Shown: positions 45,196 to 56,400, counted from the stretch's first letter. The stretch: DNA of 64,000 bases from JAAZKI01 sp012799905 (GCA_050949415.1 JBMNFR010000008.1:16951-80950), one strand, 5' to 3'. The notes: generated by a model not told the origin, from the letters alone. Numbers and translations: made by a program.

Positions 45196-46407
45196 ATGGA
45201 CATCCTGGTGACGACGCTCGGTAAAGCCAATAAAAAGGCGGGCGGCCGCTATAGCAGCCTGACCTACCGTTTCGAAGATGGCTTCGAAACAACCAGCACG
45301 TTCTTCATGCGAGCCTTGCTGGAATACCGCCGACACCTGCTAAACGTTCCCGACAAAGTCCTGATCCTGGGCACGCCGGCATCGATGTGGGACGCCTTGC
45401 TGGAATTGACTAGCCTGGAAGACGAAAAACTGGTGAACCAACTCATGCACGAAATAGAAAACGACGCCGTGACTGCCGAGACTTTGGACGGACTCGGGCA
45501 GGCTCTGACCAAGCTGCTTGACGTGAACGTGGTCTGCGCCCTCATTCCCCCCGGACGTACCCAGGCCGAACAAGCCGATATCCAGCGCATCATCGCTGAA
45601 CATATCCCCGACAAAGCCTCGGTTAGCTTTGACGTGACGCATGGCTACCGCATCCTGCCCCTGCTGGAACTGCTGGCCGTGTTCTACCTGATCCAGACCC
45701 GTAGCGCCAAAATCAATGAAATCTTCTATGGCGCAGCTGACATGCGCAATGATGAAAATCCACCAGTCGCGCCGGTGATTCGACTCGACTTTGTCAAAGA
45801 CATGCTGGAATGGCTGACTAGGCTGCCCCTGGCCGAGGAAACCGGCCGCTATGACCAACTGGCCGACTTGTTTGCCCCGGAACGACCGGAACTGGCCGAA
45901 GCCCTGAAGCAACACAGCATGCAGTTGCGAACCAATCAGACCGTGGCCGCGCACAAAAGCGCCCTTATTATCGTCGCGCTGTTGGACAAGCCTTTTGACG
46001 ACCCCGGCGCTGAACTCTACCGGCCAATCCTGCAACGCAAATTCAGCTGGAGCCGCGGCACCGACCTGGCAGAATGGCAAATTCTGTCCGCCAAGGCGGC
46101 AGTACGCACCGGCGATCTGCTCCGAGCGACGATCTTGCTGCGAGAAGCGCGTATTTCCCTGGCACTCCCGCCAAAGGAACAAACCAATTCAAAAAAACGC
46201 GAAGAAGCTAACGCTAAACTCAACCGGGAAACTGACGCAGACGACGAATTGCTGCTGGCTCTGCGCAATTGCCTGGCTCATGCCGACCAGCCACAAGATA
46301 ACAAACTCGGAAAACGCGTCCAGGAATTGCTGCGAGACGAGCAAGAACTGGCCAAAGCCCTGAATGAAATCGCGGACAAACTGTATCAACAGCGCAAAAA
46401 ATCATAG
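45196..46407 (+). CDS. csx1: Csx1-family (TIGR02221-type) CARF-HEPN ribonuclease
   Basis: The 403-residue protein starts MDILVTTLGK and has the CARF motif FDVTHGYRILPLLELLAVFYL (D146-G150), typical of TIGR02221/Csx1-type proteins. Its C-terminal helical domain ends in LRNCLAHADQP, a HEPN active site of the R-x4-H type (R357, H362). Cyclic oligoadenylate from Cas10 should activate it to degrade RNA non-specifically. GGAGAC precedes the ATG, and it follows the Lon-CARF gene by 38 nt, likely in one operon. Confidence 0.88.
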   Translation: MDILVTTLGKANKKAGGRYSSLTYRFEDGFETTSTFFMRALLEYRRHLLNVPDKVLILGTPASMWDALLELTSLEDEKLVNQLMHEIENDAVTAETLDGLGQALTKLLDVNVVCALIPPGRTQAEQADIQRIIAEHIPDKASVSFDVTHGYRILPLLELLAVFYLIQTRSAKINEIFYGAADMRNDENPPVAPVIRLDFVKDMLEWLTRLPLAEETGRYDQLADLFAPERPELAEALKQHSMQLRTNQTVAAHKSALIIVALLDKPFDDPGAELYRPILQRKFSWSRGTDLAEWQILSAKAAVRTGDLLRATILLREARISLALPPKEQTNSKKREEANAKLNRETDADDELLLALRNCLAHADQPQDNKLGKRVQELLRDEQELAKALNEIADKLYQQRKKS

Positions 46408-46796
46408 AGTGGACTATTTGCCCATAAACCTAAAATTTATGTGTCACCCTTCCAGGGCTCCAAATATATGCCATCTCACCCAGGGCTGCGCCGGACCTGA
46501 CGGCCCGGCTTACCCTGGGCTTTTATGTGTCGCCCCCGGGCTTTTGCCGCTTTGCGGTTGTTGTGGACGCGGTGGACTTTAGTGGACATTGTGGACAGCG
46601 GCTGATGTGCGTCGTACTGGCGGCCAAAAGGCCAGCAACATAAAAGCCTAAGGGTGAGCGAAGCGAAGCCCAGGGTGAGGCGTATAATAATTTTGAGCCC
46701 CGCCAAGGATGACACATAAACGCCGGTTTGATGAAAATCTCCCCCCCCAAAAAAAACAAAATTCTTAGCTGACAGCCGTACGAAAGAGATATCAAC
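46408..46796. repeat. Dispersed repeat, copy 1, upstream of cas1
   Basis: About 46408-46745 matches 47818-48140 nearly base for base. It has GTGGACTATTTGCCCATAAA at the left, a CCGGGCTTTTGCCGCTTTGCGG hairpin-like core, and CCCGCCAAGGATGACACATA at the right. The right end plus the following 60 nt (CCGGTTTGATGAAAATCTCC...) recurs before the gene at 60208. The block may carry the cas1 promoter. GAAAGAGAT at 46780 is a weak ribosome binding site. No gene is seen. Confidence 0.65.
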
Positions 46797-47819
46797 ATGC
46801 CGACCTTGTACATCAATGGCCGCGACGTGGAAGCCCGTCTTGACGACCGCCGGGTGTCGCTTGCGCATTTCGATTACAGCAAGGACGACATTAAACTATC
46901 CACCGTGCCGATATTCGATATCGAACGCGTCGTGCTGATCGGCTACCCGAAAGTCAGCATGCAGTTGCTGCATCATTTCATCTATCAGAAAATCCCGGTG
47001 TACTTTCTCTCTCCGCATGGCCGTTGGGTAAGCTCTATGCTGCCCAATGTCGACGGCAACGCTCTGCGACGGCTGCACCAGTATGACGCTGCCCGCGACC
47101 GGGATATGTCGCTGATGGCGGCAAAGCAGGTGATTTTCGCCAAAATCAGAAATATGCGCCGAGTCTTGCAGCGCCTGGCCGCAAACCGCTCCCAGTCATA
47201 CGAAGACGAACAGCGCGACGCCTGCAATTCACTCCAGGACCTCGCTATCAAGGTCAAAGACGCGGACTCGCCAGATTCCGTCCGCGGCTACGAAGGCATG
47301 GCCACAGCTATTTATTTCCGGCGCCTGGCCGTGTTTTTCCCGCCAGAATTGCCCTTTGTCTCACGCAATCGACGACCGCCCCGCGATGCCGCCAATGCCA
47401 TCTTATCGTGGACATACTCCATCGTCCTGGCGGAAATCGAAGCGGAAATCCGCTGCGCTGCGCTTGACCCGTGCATAGGATTTCTGCACGAAATCAGCCA
47501 TGGCCGACCATCGCTCGCCCTTGACCTGCTCGAACCCCTGCGCGCGCCCCTGGCCGACTTGCTCGCCCTCAACCTCATCAACCACAAACTCCTGCGGCAA
47601 GAGCACTTTGAAAATAACCCCGAAGATGGCGGCGTATATCTGAAAAATACCAGCCTAAAACTGTTCTTCTCAGAATATGAGCAATACATGGAAAGGTTCT
47701 TCGCAGCCACCAAAGGCGGAAGCCGAGTGACCTTCCGCCGCGTCATCAAAAACATGGTCAATGCCGTCTGCAACATGATCGAAACCAAGCAAGAACCACA
47801 GTTTTTCCTGATGCCTTAG
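46797..47819 (+). CDS. cas1: Cas1 integrase
   Basis: The 340-residue protein has the Cas1 beta-domain start (MPTLYINGRDVEARLDDRRV) and the helical core with the metal-binding residues in VRGYEGMATAIYF (Glu), LDPCIGFLHE (His) and SLALDLLEPLR (Glu/Asp). It forms the spacer-integrating complex with Cas2. No RT or Cas6 fusion is present. Confidence 0.95.
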   Translation: MPTLYINGRDVEARLDDRRVSLAHFDYSKDDIKLSTVPIFDIERVVLIGYPKVSMQLLHHFIYQKIPVYFLSPHGRWVSSMLPNVDGNALRRLHQYDAARDRDMSLMAAKQVIFAKIRNMRRVLQRLAANRSQSYEDEQRDACNSLQDLAIKVKDADSPDSVRGYEGMATAIYFRRLAVFFPPELPFVSRNRRPPRDAANAILSWTYSIVLAEIEAEIRCAALDPCIGFLHEISHGRPSLALDLLEPLRAPLADLLALNLINHKLLRQEHFENNPEDGGVYLKNTSLKLFFSEYEQYMERFFAATKGGSRVTFRRVIKNMVNAVCNMIETKQEPQFFLMP

Positions 47820-48566
47820 GGTGGACTGTCCGCCCATAAACCTGATTTATGTGTCTCCCTTACAGGGTTCCAAATATATGCCATCTCCCCTAGGGCTGCG
47901 CCGGGCCTGGCGGCCCGGCTTACCCTGGGCTTCTATGTGTCGCCCACCGGGCTTTTGCCGCTTTGCGGCTGTTGTGGACGCGGTGGACTTTAGTGGACGT
48001 TGTGGACAGCGGCTGACGTGTGTCGTACTGGCGGCCCAAAGGGCCAGCAACATAAAAGCCTAAGGGTGAGCGTAGCGAAGCCCTGGGTGAGGCGTATAAT
48101 AATTTTGAGCCCCGCCAGGGGTGACACATAAACGACGTTTTGAAGAAAATCTTTCCCAAAAAACAAGAAGTTGGCCGATAGTAGCACCGCCGCGAAGCGG
48201 CAAAAGCCCCAACGGGGCATGACATACCAGCCCTGGGCAAGCGCAGCGCAGCCCTGGGTAAAGCGGAATAAATTTGGATGGTTGTCATGCTGCGTAACGT
48301 GATTTAATAAGCGTACGGTGTGCAGCGAGAGCAGCCTCGCAGAGGCGACACCATGAGTAACCCCAGGTGAAGCGAAGCGGAACCTGGGGATAGGCATACC
48401 ACCAATCTCCAGCCTCGTAGGGGCGACACCATGAGTAACCCCAGGTGAAGCGAAGCGGAACCTGGGGATGGGCATACCACCAATCTCCAGCCTTGTAGAG
48501 GCGACACCATGAGTAACCCCAGGTGAAGCAAAGCGGAACCTGGGGAGAAGTCAAGCAGTATAAGCC
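47820..48566. repeat. Dispersed repeats between cas1 and cas2
   Basis: About 47820-48140 is the second copy of the repeat found before cas1. About 48141-48300 has a different block (CCCCAACGGGGCATGACATA). About 48330-48550 contains three tandem units of about 75 bp, each with GGCGACACCATGAGTAACCC and GAAGCGAAGCGGAACCTGGG. No gene is seen. Cas1 and cas2 are therefore 0.75 kb apart, unusual for these normally adjacent genes. Confidence 0.75.
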
Positions 48567-48950
48567 ATGTACAACGAAGACGAAAACTGGCCCGAGCCAG
48601 TGGAATGGTTCAACCGATATTACCCAGCAGCAGCTGCCGAAGAATCACCAGCTGACAAGGAATGCAAATATATGCTAAGAATCGTCGCCTACGATATATG
48701 CGACCCAAAACGATTGAGAAAAGTCGCCAAAATCTGCGAACTCTATGGCGTCAGGGTCGAAAAAAGCGTCTTCGAATGTGACCTGAAACAAGAGATGTTC
48801 GAACAACTATGGTTAGAGCTGATTGATGTCATCGACGAAGACGAAGACTGTATCATTGCCTATAAAATCTGCAAATCATGCATACAAGATGCCGAATTGC
48901 TCGGAAAAATCACCCGCCCACGAAAAATAATCTGCTATTTCATCGGATGA
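48567..48950 (+). CDS. cas2: Cas2
   Basis: The canonical Cas2 fold begins at residue 36, with MLRIVAYDICDPKRLRKVAK, a ferredoxin-like start carrying the conserved Asp, then VEKSVFECDL and the end KIICYFIG. The first 35 residues (acidic, aromatic) are not part of the usual family. An alternative ATG at 48672 with a weak AAGGAA upstream would give a normal 92-residue Cas2. Both starts are possible. It lies directly upstream of the leader and the array. Confidence 0.9.
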   Translation: MYNEDENWPEPVEWFNRYYPAAAAEESPADKECKYMLRIVAYDICDPKRLRKVAKICELYGVRVEKSVFECDLKQEMFEQLWLELIDVIDEDEDCIIAYKICKSCIQDAELLGKITRPRKIICYFIG

Positions 48951-49184
48951 AAAAAAATGACCAGACGGCAAAATCTATCGGAACCGCGCATATCGCCCGC
49001 CGTCGGCGGCGGACTTTTTCAGAACCACTACTGGCTGAATGCCGCCGACAACGTCAGAACAAGGACTTAGGAATAAATTATGATGTTTTCAAAACAAAAA
49101 ACAAGTGATAAAAAAGGCCATTTTTCCCCTGCCGCCGACAAGCCTTGCTACTTGCCTGAATACAAGTATATTAAAAGACTAAGA
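48951..49184 (+). promoter_or_regulatory. CRISPR leader region
   Basis: This region separates cas2 from the first perfect repeat. Its last 110 nt are AT-rich (TTATGATGTTTTCAAAACAA, CAAGTATATTAAAAGACT). The array's repeats degenerate only at the far right end, so this left side should be the leader where new spacers enter and the array promoter lies. The repeat in this direction ends ATTGTGAC, close to the ATTGCGAC handle known from a Cmr system, which supports transcription rightward. Confidence 0.7.
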
Positions 49185-52100
49185 GTCCAAATCGTGACTC
49201 GAGCCGAAAGGCGATTGTGACGACTTCGTCGATGCAACCGATCTCGTTTGCGTCCAAATCGTGACTCGAGCCGAAAGGCGATTGTGACCAGGCGCAACTG
49301 AGCGATCCAGGCCGTGTCCAAATCGTGACTCGAGCCGAAAGGCGATTGTGACTCACTTCAATGGCGGCCGATTCCGCCGTGCGGCTGATGGTCCAAATCG
49401 TGACTCGAGCCGAAAGGCGATTGTGACCATACTCCCACTATTCGACCATTTCGTAAGTCCCGGCAGGGGTGTCCAAATCGTGACTCGAGCCGAAAGGCGA
49501 TTGTGACGCGGCAGGCGGAGGCTGCGCTTATTTTTCTGATTGCTTGTCCGTCCAAATCGTGACTCGAGCCGAAAGGCGATTGTGACTTACTCCCATTTTT
49601 TGTGTTGGTTTTTTGGCCGGTCCGTCCAAATCGTGACTCGAGCCGAAAGGCGATTGTGACGACGCGACGAATTGCGAAAGGCCAACAATGATGGCGTGTG
49701 TCCAAATCGTGACTCGAGCCGAAAGGCGATTGTGACCCGTCCCGCGATTGATGATTTCCTCCGCCTTGATATTAGTCCAAATCGTGACTCGAGCCGAAAG
49801 GCGATTGTGACGGGAGTGCATACTCCCCCTATTCACCATTTCGTACATCCCGTCCAAATCGTGACTCGAGCCGAAAGGCGATTGTGACGCAATGCAAGGG
49901 CGGCGTGTGGTGGCGCGATGCGTGCGTGAGAGTCCAAATCGTGACTCGAGCCGAAAGGCGATTGTGACCTTTTCTCCTTTGCCATTCACTCCATAGCCTG
50001 TGCTGATTGTCCAAATCGTGACTCGAGCCGAAAGGCGATTGTGACAAACAACTCTTGAACTCGTCGAAAGGCTCTCCATCAGGGATGGAGTCCAAATCGT
50101 GACTCGAGCCGAAAGGCGATTGTGACTCAACACGAGCGCCCAGCATATCGACTGCAACCATCTGGGCGTCCAAATCGTGACTCGAGCCGAAAGGCGATTG
50201 TGACTAGTCGACGCCATACATCGTATCGGACAGGGCATCGCCTTCCGTCCAAATCGTGACTCGAGCCGAAAGGCGATTGTGACAACGGCTCGACAGTGCC
50301 CTTGCAACGGCTCGACAATGCCCGTCCAAATCGTGACTCGAGCCGAAAGGCGATTGTGACCCTGAAAACAGGCTTGTTTCGATACCAAACCAAAAAGACA
50401 GAAGGTCCAAATCGTGACTCGAGCCGAAAGGCGATTGTGACCCTGGCCGTCGTGCAGGTTTACCAATGGTGCTACCACGCTGTCCAAATCGTGACTCGAG
50501 CCGAAAGGCGATTGTGACATACTCCCCCGATACACCATTTTGTACACCCCCGCGGGAATCGTCCAAATCGTGACTCGAGCCGAAAGGCGATTGTGACTCT
50601 TTCGTGCCGATGTGGGCAATGCCACCGGTTCCCCGGGCTGTCCAAATCGTGACTCGAGCCGAAAGGCGATTGTGACTATAATCGTTGTCTGATATGCGGC
50701 GCGCCGACGCTGGTCCAAATCGTGACTCGAGCCGAAAGGCGATTGTGACGCAGGCGAACGCCAGCAAGTAGAGCATCATTGCCAGGGTCCAAATCGTGAC
50801 TCGAGCCGAAAGGCGATTGTGACTGAATGATGATGTTTCGGCGTGGGCAAGCAGGCCGGCATCCGTCCAAATCGTGACTCGAGCCGAAAGGCGATTGTGA
50901 CCATCAGGTGGCCTTGCCAAAAAAAAACCTGCCTCTTGAGTCCAAATCGTGACTCGAGCCGAAAGGCGATTGTGACCAGCCTAATTTCCATGGTAGTTTC
51001 CTCCTGTTTTAGAGTCCAAATCGTGACTCGAGCCGAAAGGCGATTGTGACATACCGCGAGGAACACACTCTTTTCCACAAACTGAACAAGTCCAAATCGT
51101 GACTCGAGCCGAAAGGCGATTGTGACAAGAAAACAACTTGACTTCTTGAGAACCTTTTTCAATTTGTCCAAATCGTGACTCGAGCCGAAAGGCGATTGTG
51201 ACGGTTGAACGTCGCCGGGTGGACCTTCCCGAATTGCCACGTCCAAATCGTGACTCGAGCCGAAAGGCGATTGTGACCGGTTAGGCGATGTCGCCCAAAC
51301 GTTTGATGATGACGTGGGAGGTCCAAATCGTGACTCGAGCCGAAAGGCGATTGTGACTGATTACGATTAAGTTTGATGTTCATTTATCAACTCCTTGTCC
51401 AAATCGTGACTCGAGCCGAAAGGCGATTGTGACTTCAAGTTGTCAGGAAAACAACTTGACTTCTCGAGAACCTTGTCCAAATCGTGACTCGAGCCGAAAG
51501 GCGATTGTGACTCTGTATGTCTTGATTACAGGATTAGATTTATCTTTTTCCCAGTCCAAATCGTGACTCGAGCCGAAAGGCGATTGTGACTGGGAGTACA
51601 TACTCCCACTGGACACCATCTCATAAGTTGTCCAAATCGTGACTCGAGCCGAAAGGCGATTGTGACCTTTTCCATCGTGAGGTACAGGCACATCTTTTGT
51701 CCGACCTCGTCCAAATCGTGACTCGAGCCGAAAGGCGATTGTGACCGCGTTTGGCGCTATTGGCGCTTGTGGCGCGTTTGTATCGCTTGGTCCAAATCGT
51801 GACTCGAGCCGAAAGGCGATTGTGACCCATGCGGGCGCGTGAATTGAAACCAGACTCGGCGCGTCCAAATCGTGACTCGAGCCGAAAGGCGATTGTGACC
51901 CACCAGAATTGCTTTGTATAGATGTCCCAGAAATGCCTGCCTGTCCAAATCGTGACTCGAGCCGAAAGGCGATTGTGACCCTGCCCCACGCCTGCTGGTA
52001 TTCTTTCGTGTAGCCAATTGTCCAAATCGTGACTCGAGCCGAAAGGCGATTGTGACCCTTGCGCATGTTCGAGTCGATTTTTCCGTACAGCCGCCGTCCA

Positions 52101-52899
52101 AATCGTGACTCGAGCCGAAAGGCGATTGTGACCGACATGAGGCCGCTCGATATTGAACATCTCCAATCAGTCCAAATCGTGACTCGAGCCGAAAGGCGAT
52201 TGTGACCATGACTCTGGAACTCGTCGAAAGGCTCTCCATCAGGGATGTCCAAATCGTGACTCGAGCCGAAAGGCGATTGTGACTATTGGTTCCAGGTTCA
52301 GCATTGGGTTGTCGGCAACATCAGGTCCAAATCGTGACTCGAGCCGAAAGGCGATTGTGACTCGCCCACTCGCCTGATGATGGTGTGGCAGTACATACTC
52401 CGTCCAAATCGTGACTCGAGCCGAAAGGCGATTGTGACGGGCGCCCTTCATGATGTTATCTATTTTCTCCCTCATGGTCCAAATCGTGACTCGAGCCGAA
52501 AGGCGATTGTGACGCCGTCGTTAAGGTCGCAACATGTTAAAATCCCGTCTAAGGTCCAAATCGTGACTCGAGCCGAAAGGCGATTGTGACTCGCTCCCGC
52601 AGGAGCCTGCCGACGATGCCGGTGTCTTTCGTCCAAATCGTGACTCGAGCCGAAAGGCGATTGTGACTCCTTCCTCGCAATTCGCCCATGCGTCCACCTG
52701 CCTTACTTGTCCAAATCGTGACTCGAGCCGAAAGGCGATTGTGACTTCAAGGCAGGTTTCGCATCATGGAGCGCACCTGTCACCTGGTCCAAATCGTGAC
52801 TCGAGCCGAAAGGCGATTGTGACAAAAGAACGTGTTTTCTTTAATGAAAACGCTATTACTATGTCCAAATCGTGACTCGAGCCGAAAGGCGATTGTGAC
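49185..52899 (+). CRISPR. CRISPR array, leader-proximal block, 49 repeats
   Basis: I count 49 copies of a 37-nt repeat that begins GTCCAAATCGTGAC and ends AAGGCGATTGTGAC. They are essentially identical and are separated by spacers of 27-44 nt. The centre GCCGAAAGGC can form a small hairpin with a GAAA loop. Several spacers are related to one another. The block adjoins cas2 and belongs to the type III-B system; the last 8 nt, ATTGTGAC, should form the crRNA 5' handle. The two spacers nearest the leader are the shortest (30 and 27 nt). Confidence 0.98.
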
Positions 52900-52981
52900 G
52901 GTGGAAGTCGAGGTATAAGAATCTTTTCAGGAAAGGCTATACGTTAAGCGAGCCATTTATCTACTAGACAGGAGAAAAGCG

Positions 52982-53056
52982 ATGAAACAGCCGAAAAAGC
53001 AAAAAGAGTACAATTACATAATGGCCGAGCAGGTAGCGGCGGCCTTGCTAGAATAA
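52982..53056 (+). CDS. Micro-ORF 1 in array insert (24 aa)
   Basis: ACAGGAGAAAAGCG precedes the ATG at good spacing. The product (MKQPKKQKEYNYIMAEQV...) is basic and then hydrophobic. I do not recognise it. It is the first of a chain of small frames. Confidence 0.4.
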   Translation: MKQPKKQKEYNYIMAEQVAAALLE

Positions 53057-53070
53057 CGGAGGGCGCGGCA

Positions 53071-53166
53071 ATGCCAAAGATTATAGCATATATCTATGTA
53101 TGGACTTTCATTGTAGTAACGCTGGCTGCTTTTCTTGGAGTCGGCAGCAGTAGCAAAGGCAAATAG
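53071..53166 (+). CDS. Micro-ORF 2 in array insert, single membrane segment (31 aa)
   Basis: CGGAGGGCGCGGCA precedes the ATG. The product has one hydrophobic helix (IIAYIYVWTFIVVTLAAFLG) and a short basic tail, like small phage membrane peptides. It begins 15 nt after the previous stop. No family is recognised. Confidence 0.45.
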   Translation: MPKIIAYIYVWTFIVVTLAAFLGVGSSSKGK

Positions 53167-53179
53167 GGAGACATTGACA

Positions 53180-53242
53180 ATGGCACACATTCTGGCAGTG
53201 GCACAGCAGAAACAGCATCGGATGCGCCTTGCAGCAGGCTAA
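53180..53242 (+). CDS. Micro-ORF 3 in array insert (20 aa)
   Basis: The frame follows the previous stop after 13 nt, with GGGAG about 8 nt upstream of the ATG. The product MAHILAVAQQKQHRMRLAAG is unrecognised. It may simply be chance, but it keeps the tight gene-to-gene spacing of the block. Confidence 0.3.
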   Translation: MAHILAVAQQKQHRMRLAAG

Positions 53243-53298
53243 TTCACTTCAAGAAGTGATTTGCAATATATCGACAGATTCAACAAGGAGCAGTAAAC

Positions 53299-53463
53299 AT
53301 GATGAATCTACTAAGGCGCATCTACAGGATGTTGAACACGGAGTCGATGGCCAGAGCGATTGCAGACCAGCCATTCGACGGCAAGGACATCAACGGATGG
53401 ATTTTCAGAACGACAGTTTTTCCATCCCCATCAAACACAAACACAAACCAGAAGGAGCAGTAA
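53299..53463 (+). CDS. Micro-ORF 4 in array insert (54 aa)
   Basis: AAGGAGCAGTAAAC precedes the ATG. The product starts MMNLLRRIYRMLNTES and ends Pro/Asn/Thr rich (NTNTNQKEQ). A second AAGGAGCAGTAAG lies over its end and precedes an ATG at 53465, whose frame runs into the CRISPR repeat at 53489, so the next micro-gene is cut there. No family is recognised. Confidence 0.4.
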   Translation: MMNLLRRIYRMLNTESMARAIADQPFDGKDINGWIFRTTVFPSPSNTNTNQKEQ

Positions 53464-56400
53464 GATGTTGCATTCGAATTGCATGAAAGTCCAAATCGTG
53501 ACTCGAGCCGAAAGGCGATTGTGACAGCGGAGCTGCTGGAGCGCATCGCCAGCCTGCTTGGGCTGGAGTCCAAATCGTGACTCGAGCCGAAAGGCGATTG
53601 TGACCAATGATTTTTTGCCAGTTGTCTGTTGCGCCGCTCCATGGTCCAAATCGTGACTCGAGCCGAAAGGCGATTGTGACAGCGGAGCTGCTGGAGCGCA
53701 TCGCCAGCCTGCTTGGGCTGGAGTCCAAATCGTGACTCGAGCCGAAAGGCGATTGTGACTGCTCACGGTCATTGATTGCTTCCTTCCCAATTTGACATTT
53801 TGTCCAAATCGTGACTCGAGCCGAAAGGCGATTGTGACGGTCAAGTCCGCGTCGGTCAAGTCCGCGCGGGTCAGGTTCGGTCCAAATCGTGACTCGAGCC
53901 GAAAGGCGATTGTGACTCCCGGCAGCAGCCGGTTAAGGGCGTCCATCAGGGCGCGTCCAAATCGTGACTCGAGCCGAAAGGCGATTGTGACTTCATCTTG
54001 ATTTTCATGTTCAACCTCCGTTTTTTATGTCCAAATCGTGACTCGAGCCGAAAGGCGATTGTGACTTCAGGTCTCCCATGATTGACTTGTACATGGCAAC
54101 CATGTCCAAATCGTGACTCGAGCCGAAAGGCGATTGTGACTAAGGCAGGGAGTTACTTTGCCCGCCGGGCTGCCTCGGGTCCAAATCGTGACTCGAGCCG
54201 AAAGGCGATTGTGACTGGCGACAGCCGCGGCTGTCCTGGGGATGGACACCCGCGGTCCAAATCGTGACTCGAGCCGAAAGGCGATTGTGACGCCATGCCA
54301 GGACCTCGCTTTCCCAGAAAAGCGGTATTGGTCCAAATCGTGACTCGAGCCGAAAGGCGATTGTGACCCGGTGGATTTGTCCCAGAACTCAAGTCCGTAT
54401 GTATCGTCCAAATCGTGACTCGAGCCGAAAGGCGATTGTGACGCAGCCAGGGCAATCGCGGCGGATGTCCTGGGGATGGAGTCCAAATCGTGACTCGAGC
54501 CGAAAGGCGATTGTGACTGGTATTTGGCCACAGCTTCAATCGGCAGGGCCGCGCTGCGTCCAAATCGTGACTCGAGCCGAAAGGCGATTGTGACCGTTAC
54601 TTTGCCCGCCGGGCTGCCTCGGCAGCCATGGCGAGTCCAAATCGTGACTCGAGCCGAAAGGCGATTGTGACGGCCGGGTGGCGACCCAGCGGCCCCCGTT
54701 CCCCGTGCCCCGTCCAAATCGTGACTCGAGCCGAAAGGCGATTGTGACCGTTTGCCGAGTAGGTGATGGTTCCGACGGTTCCGATAAAGGTCCAAATCGT
54801 GACTCGAGCCGAAAGGCGATTGTGACGCAGCCAGGGCAATCGCGGCGGATGTCCTGGGGATGGAGTCCAAATCGTGACTCGAGCCGAAAGGCGATTGTGA
54901 CTGGTATTTGGCCACAGCTTCAATCGGCAGGGCCGCGCTGCGTCCAAATCGTGACTCGAGCCGAAAGGCGATTGTGACCGTTACTTTGCCCGCCGGGCTG
55001 CCTCGGCAGCCATGGCGAGTCCAAATCGTGACTCGAGCCGAAAGGCGATTGTGACGGCCGGGTGGCGACCCAGCGGCCCCCGTTCCCCGTGCCCCGTCCA
55101 AATCGTGACTCGAGCCGAAAGGCGATTGTGACCATCAGCCGGGTGAGGGTGTCCATCAGGGCGCGCTTGAGCGTCCAAATCGTGACTCGAGCCGAAAGGC
55201 GATTGTGACTGCAAGTTAAATGAGGCACTTTACATTCCCTGGCGGGTCCAAATCGTGACTCGAGCCGAAAGGCGATTGTGACCAATAGCCGCGTCCAGTT
55301 TGGCCGCGTCCTGGTCCGTGTCCAAATCGTGACTCGAGCCGAAAGGCGATTGTGACCAATCCTAGTCAGGCACAGGATAAAACCTGGCCCGTCAAGTCCA
55401 AATCGTGACTCGAGCCGAAAGGCGATTGTGACGGGCCTGGCTCGTGATGTCCGAAGCCCTCTCGGACGTGAGTCCAAATCGTGACTCGAGCCGAAAGGCG
55501 ATTGTGACAGAGGTGCAAATTCTTCGCACCCCACAAACTCGTCTTCGGGTCCAAATCGTGACTCGAGCCGAAAGGCGATTGTGACTCCTCAACCCTCTCG
55601 GGCGTGATGTCCGCTCTCGCGGACACAGTCCAAATCGTGACTCGAGCCGAAAGGCGATTGTGACTTGATTTTCGGCGCGACGCTTGCCACGCCAAACGCA
55701 CGCTGTCCAAATCGTGACTCGAGCCGAAAGGCGATTGTGACGATCTCGAGGATCTCCTGGAGAGCCTCGTCGGTCTCGTCGGTCCAAATCGTGACTCGAG
55801 CCGAAAGGCGATTGTGACCAGCGACATTCGTTCCTTCCTGTTCCTGAATCGTTAAGTCCAAATCGTGACTCGAGCCGAAAGGCGATTGTGACTCTCTTTG
55901 ATGTACGCGGGCAAATCCCCCGCGTACAGCCGTCCAAATCGTGACTCGAGCCGAAAGGCGATTGTGACGCAACAGCGGCGGAAAACACAAGCAAGGCCAA
56001 TAGCGTCCAAATCGTGACTCGAGCCGAAAGGCGATTGTGACTGGATGGACACCAGCGTACTCTCTTTGATGTACGCGGGCAAAGTCCAAATCGTGACTCG
56101 AGCCGAAAGGCGATTGTGACGTCGCGGCGCCGTATGCCGCTTTTTGTTGGTATGCTACAGTCCAAATCGTGACTCGAGCCGAAAGGCGATTGTGACCCAC
56201 GCCGCGATTGATGTCGTTGTAAACCTCGACCTTGGCAGGGTCCAAATCGTGACTCGAGCCGAAAGGCGATTGTGACGTGATTAACTTATGGTGATCCTGG
56301 ACTGTGCACCCGTAGTCCAAATCGTGACTCGAGCCGAAAGGCGATTGTGACGGCGGTCGCCGCAAGCGGGCTTTCCGCTTGCTCAATGGCGGGTCCAAAT

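Larger units (their letters stand above)
52900..53488 (+). other. 589-bp micro-gene block interrupting the array
   Basis: Between two intact repeats lies non-repeat DNA packed with tiny reading frames on the plus strand, most with an AGGAG-type site. They are at 52982-53056, 53071-53166, 53180-53242 and 53299-53463. A fifth begins at 53465 and runs into the next repeat. Tight packing and short products resemble a phage early region. The block replaces what would be about seven or eight spacer-repeat units. Repeats on both sides are perfect. Confidence 0.75.

Noticed and set aside
46408..46796. Considered as an RNA gene because of strong self-pairing
   Set aside because: The pairing belongs to a dispersed repeat family present at several sites; there is no independent sign of a functional RNA.
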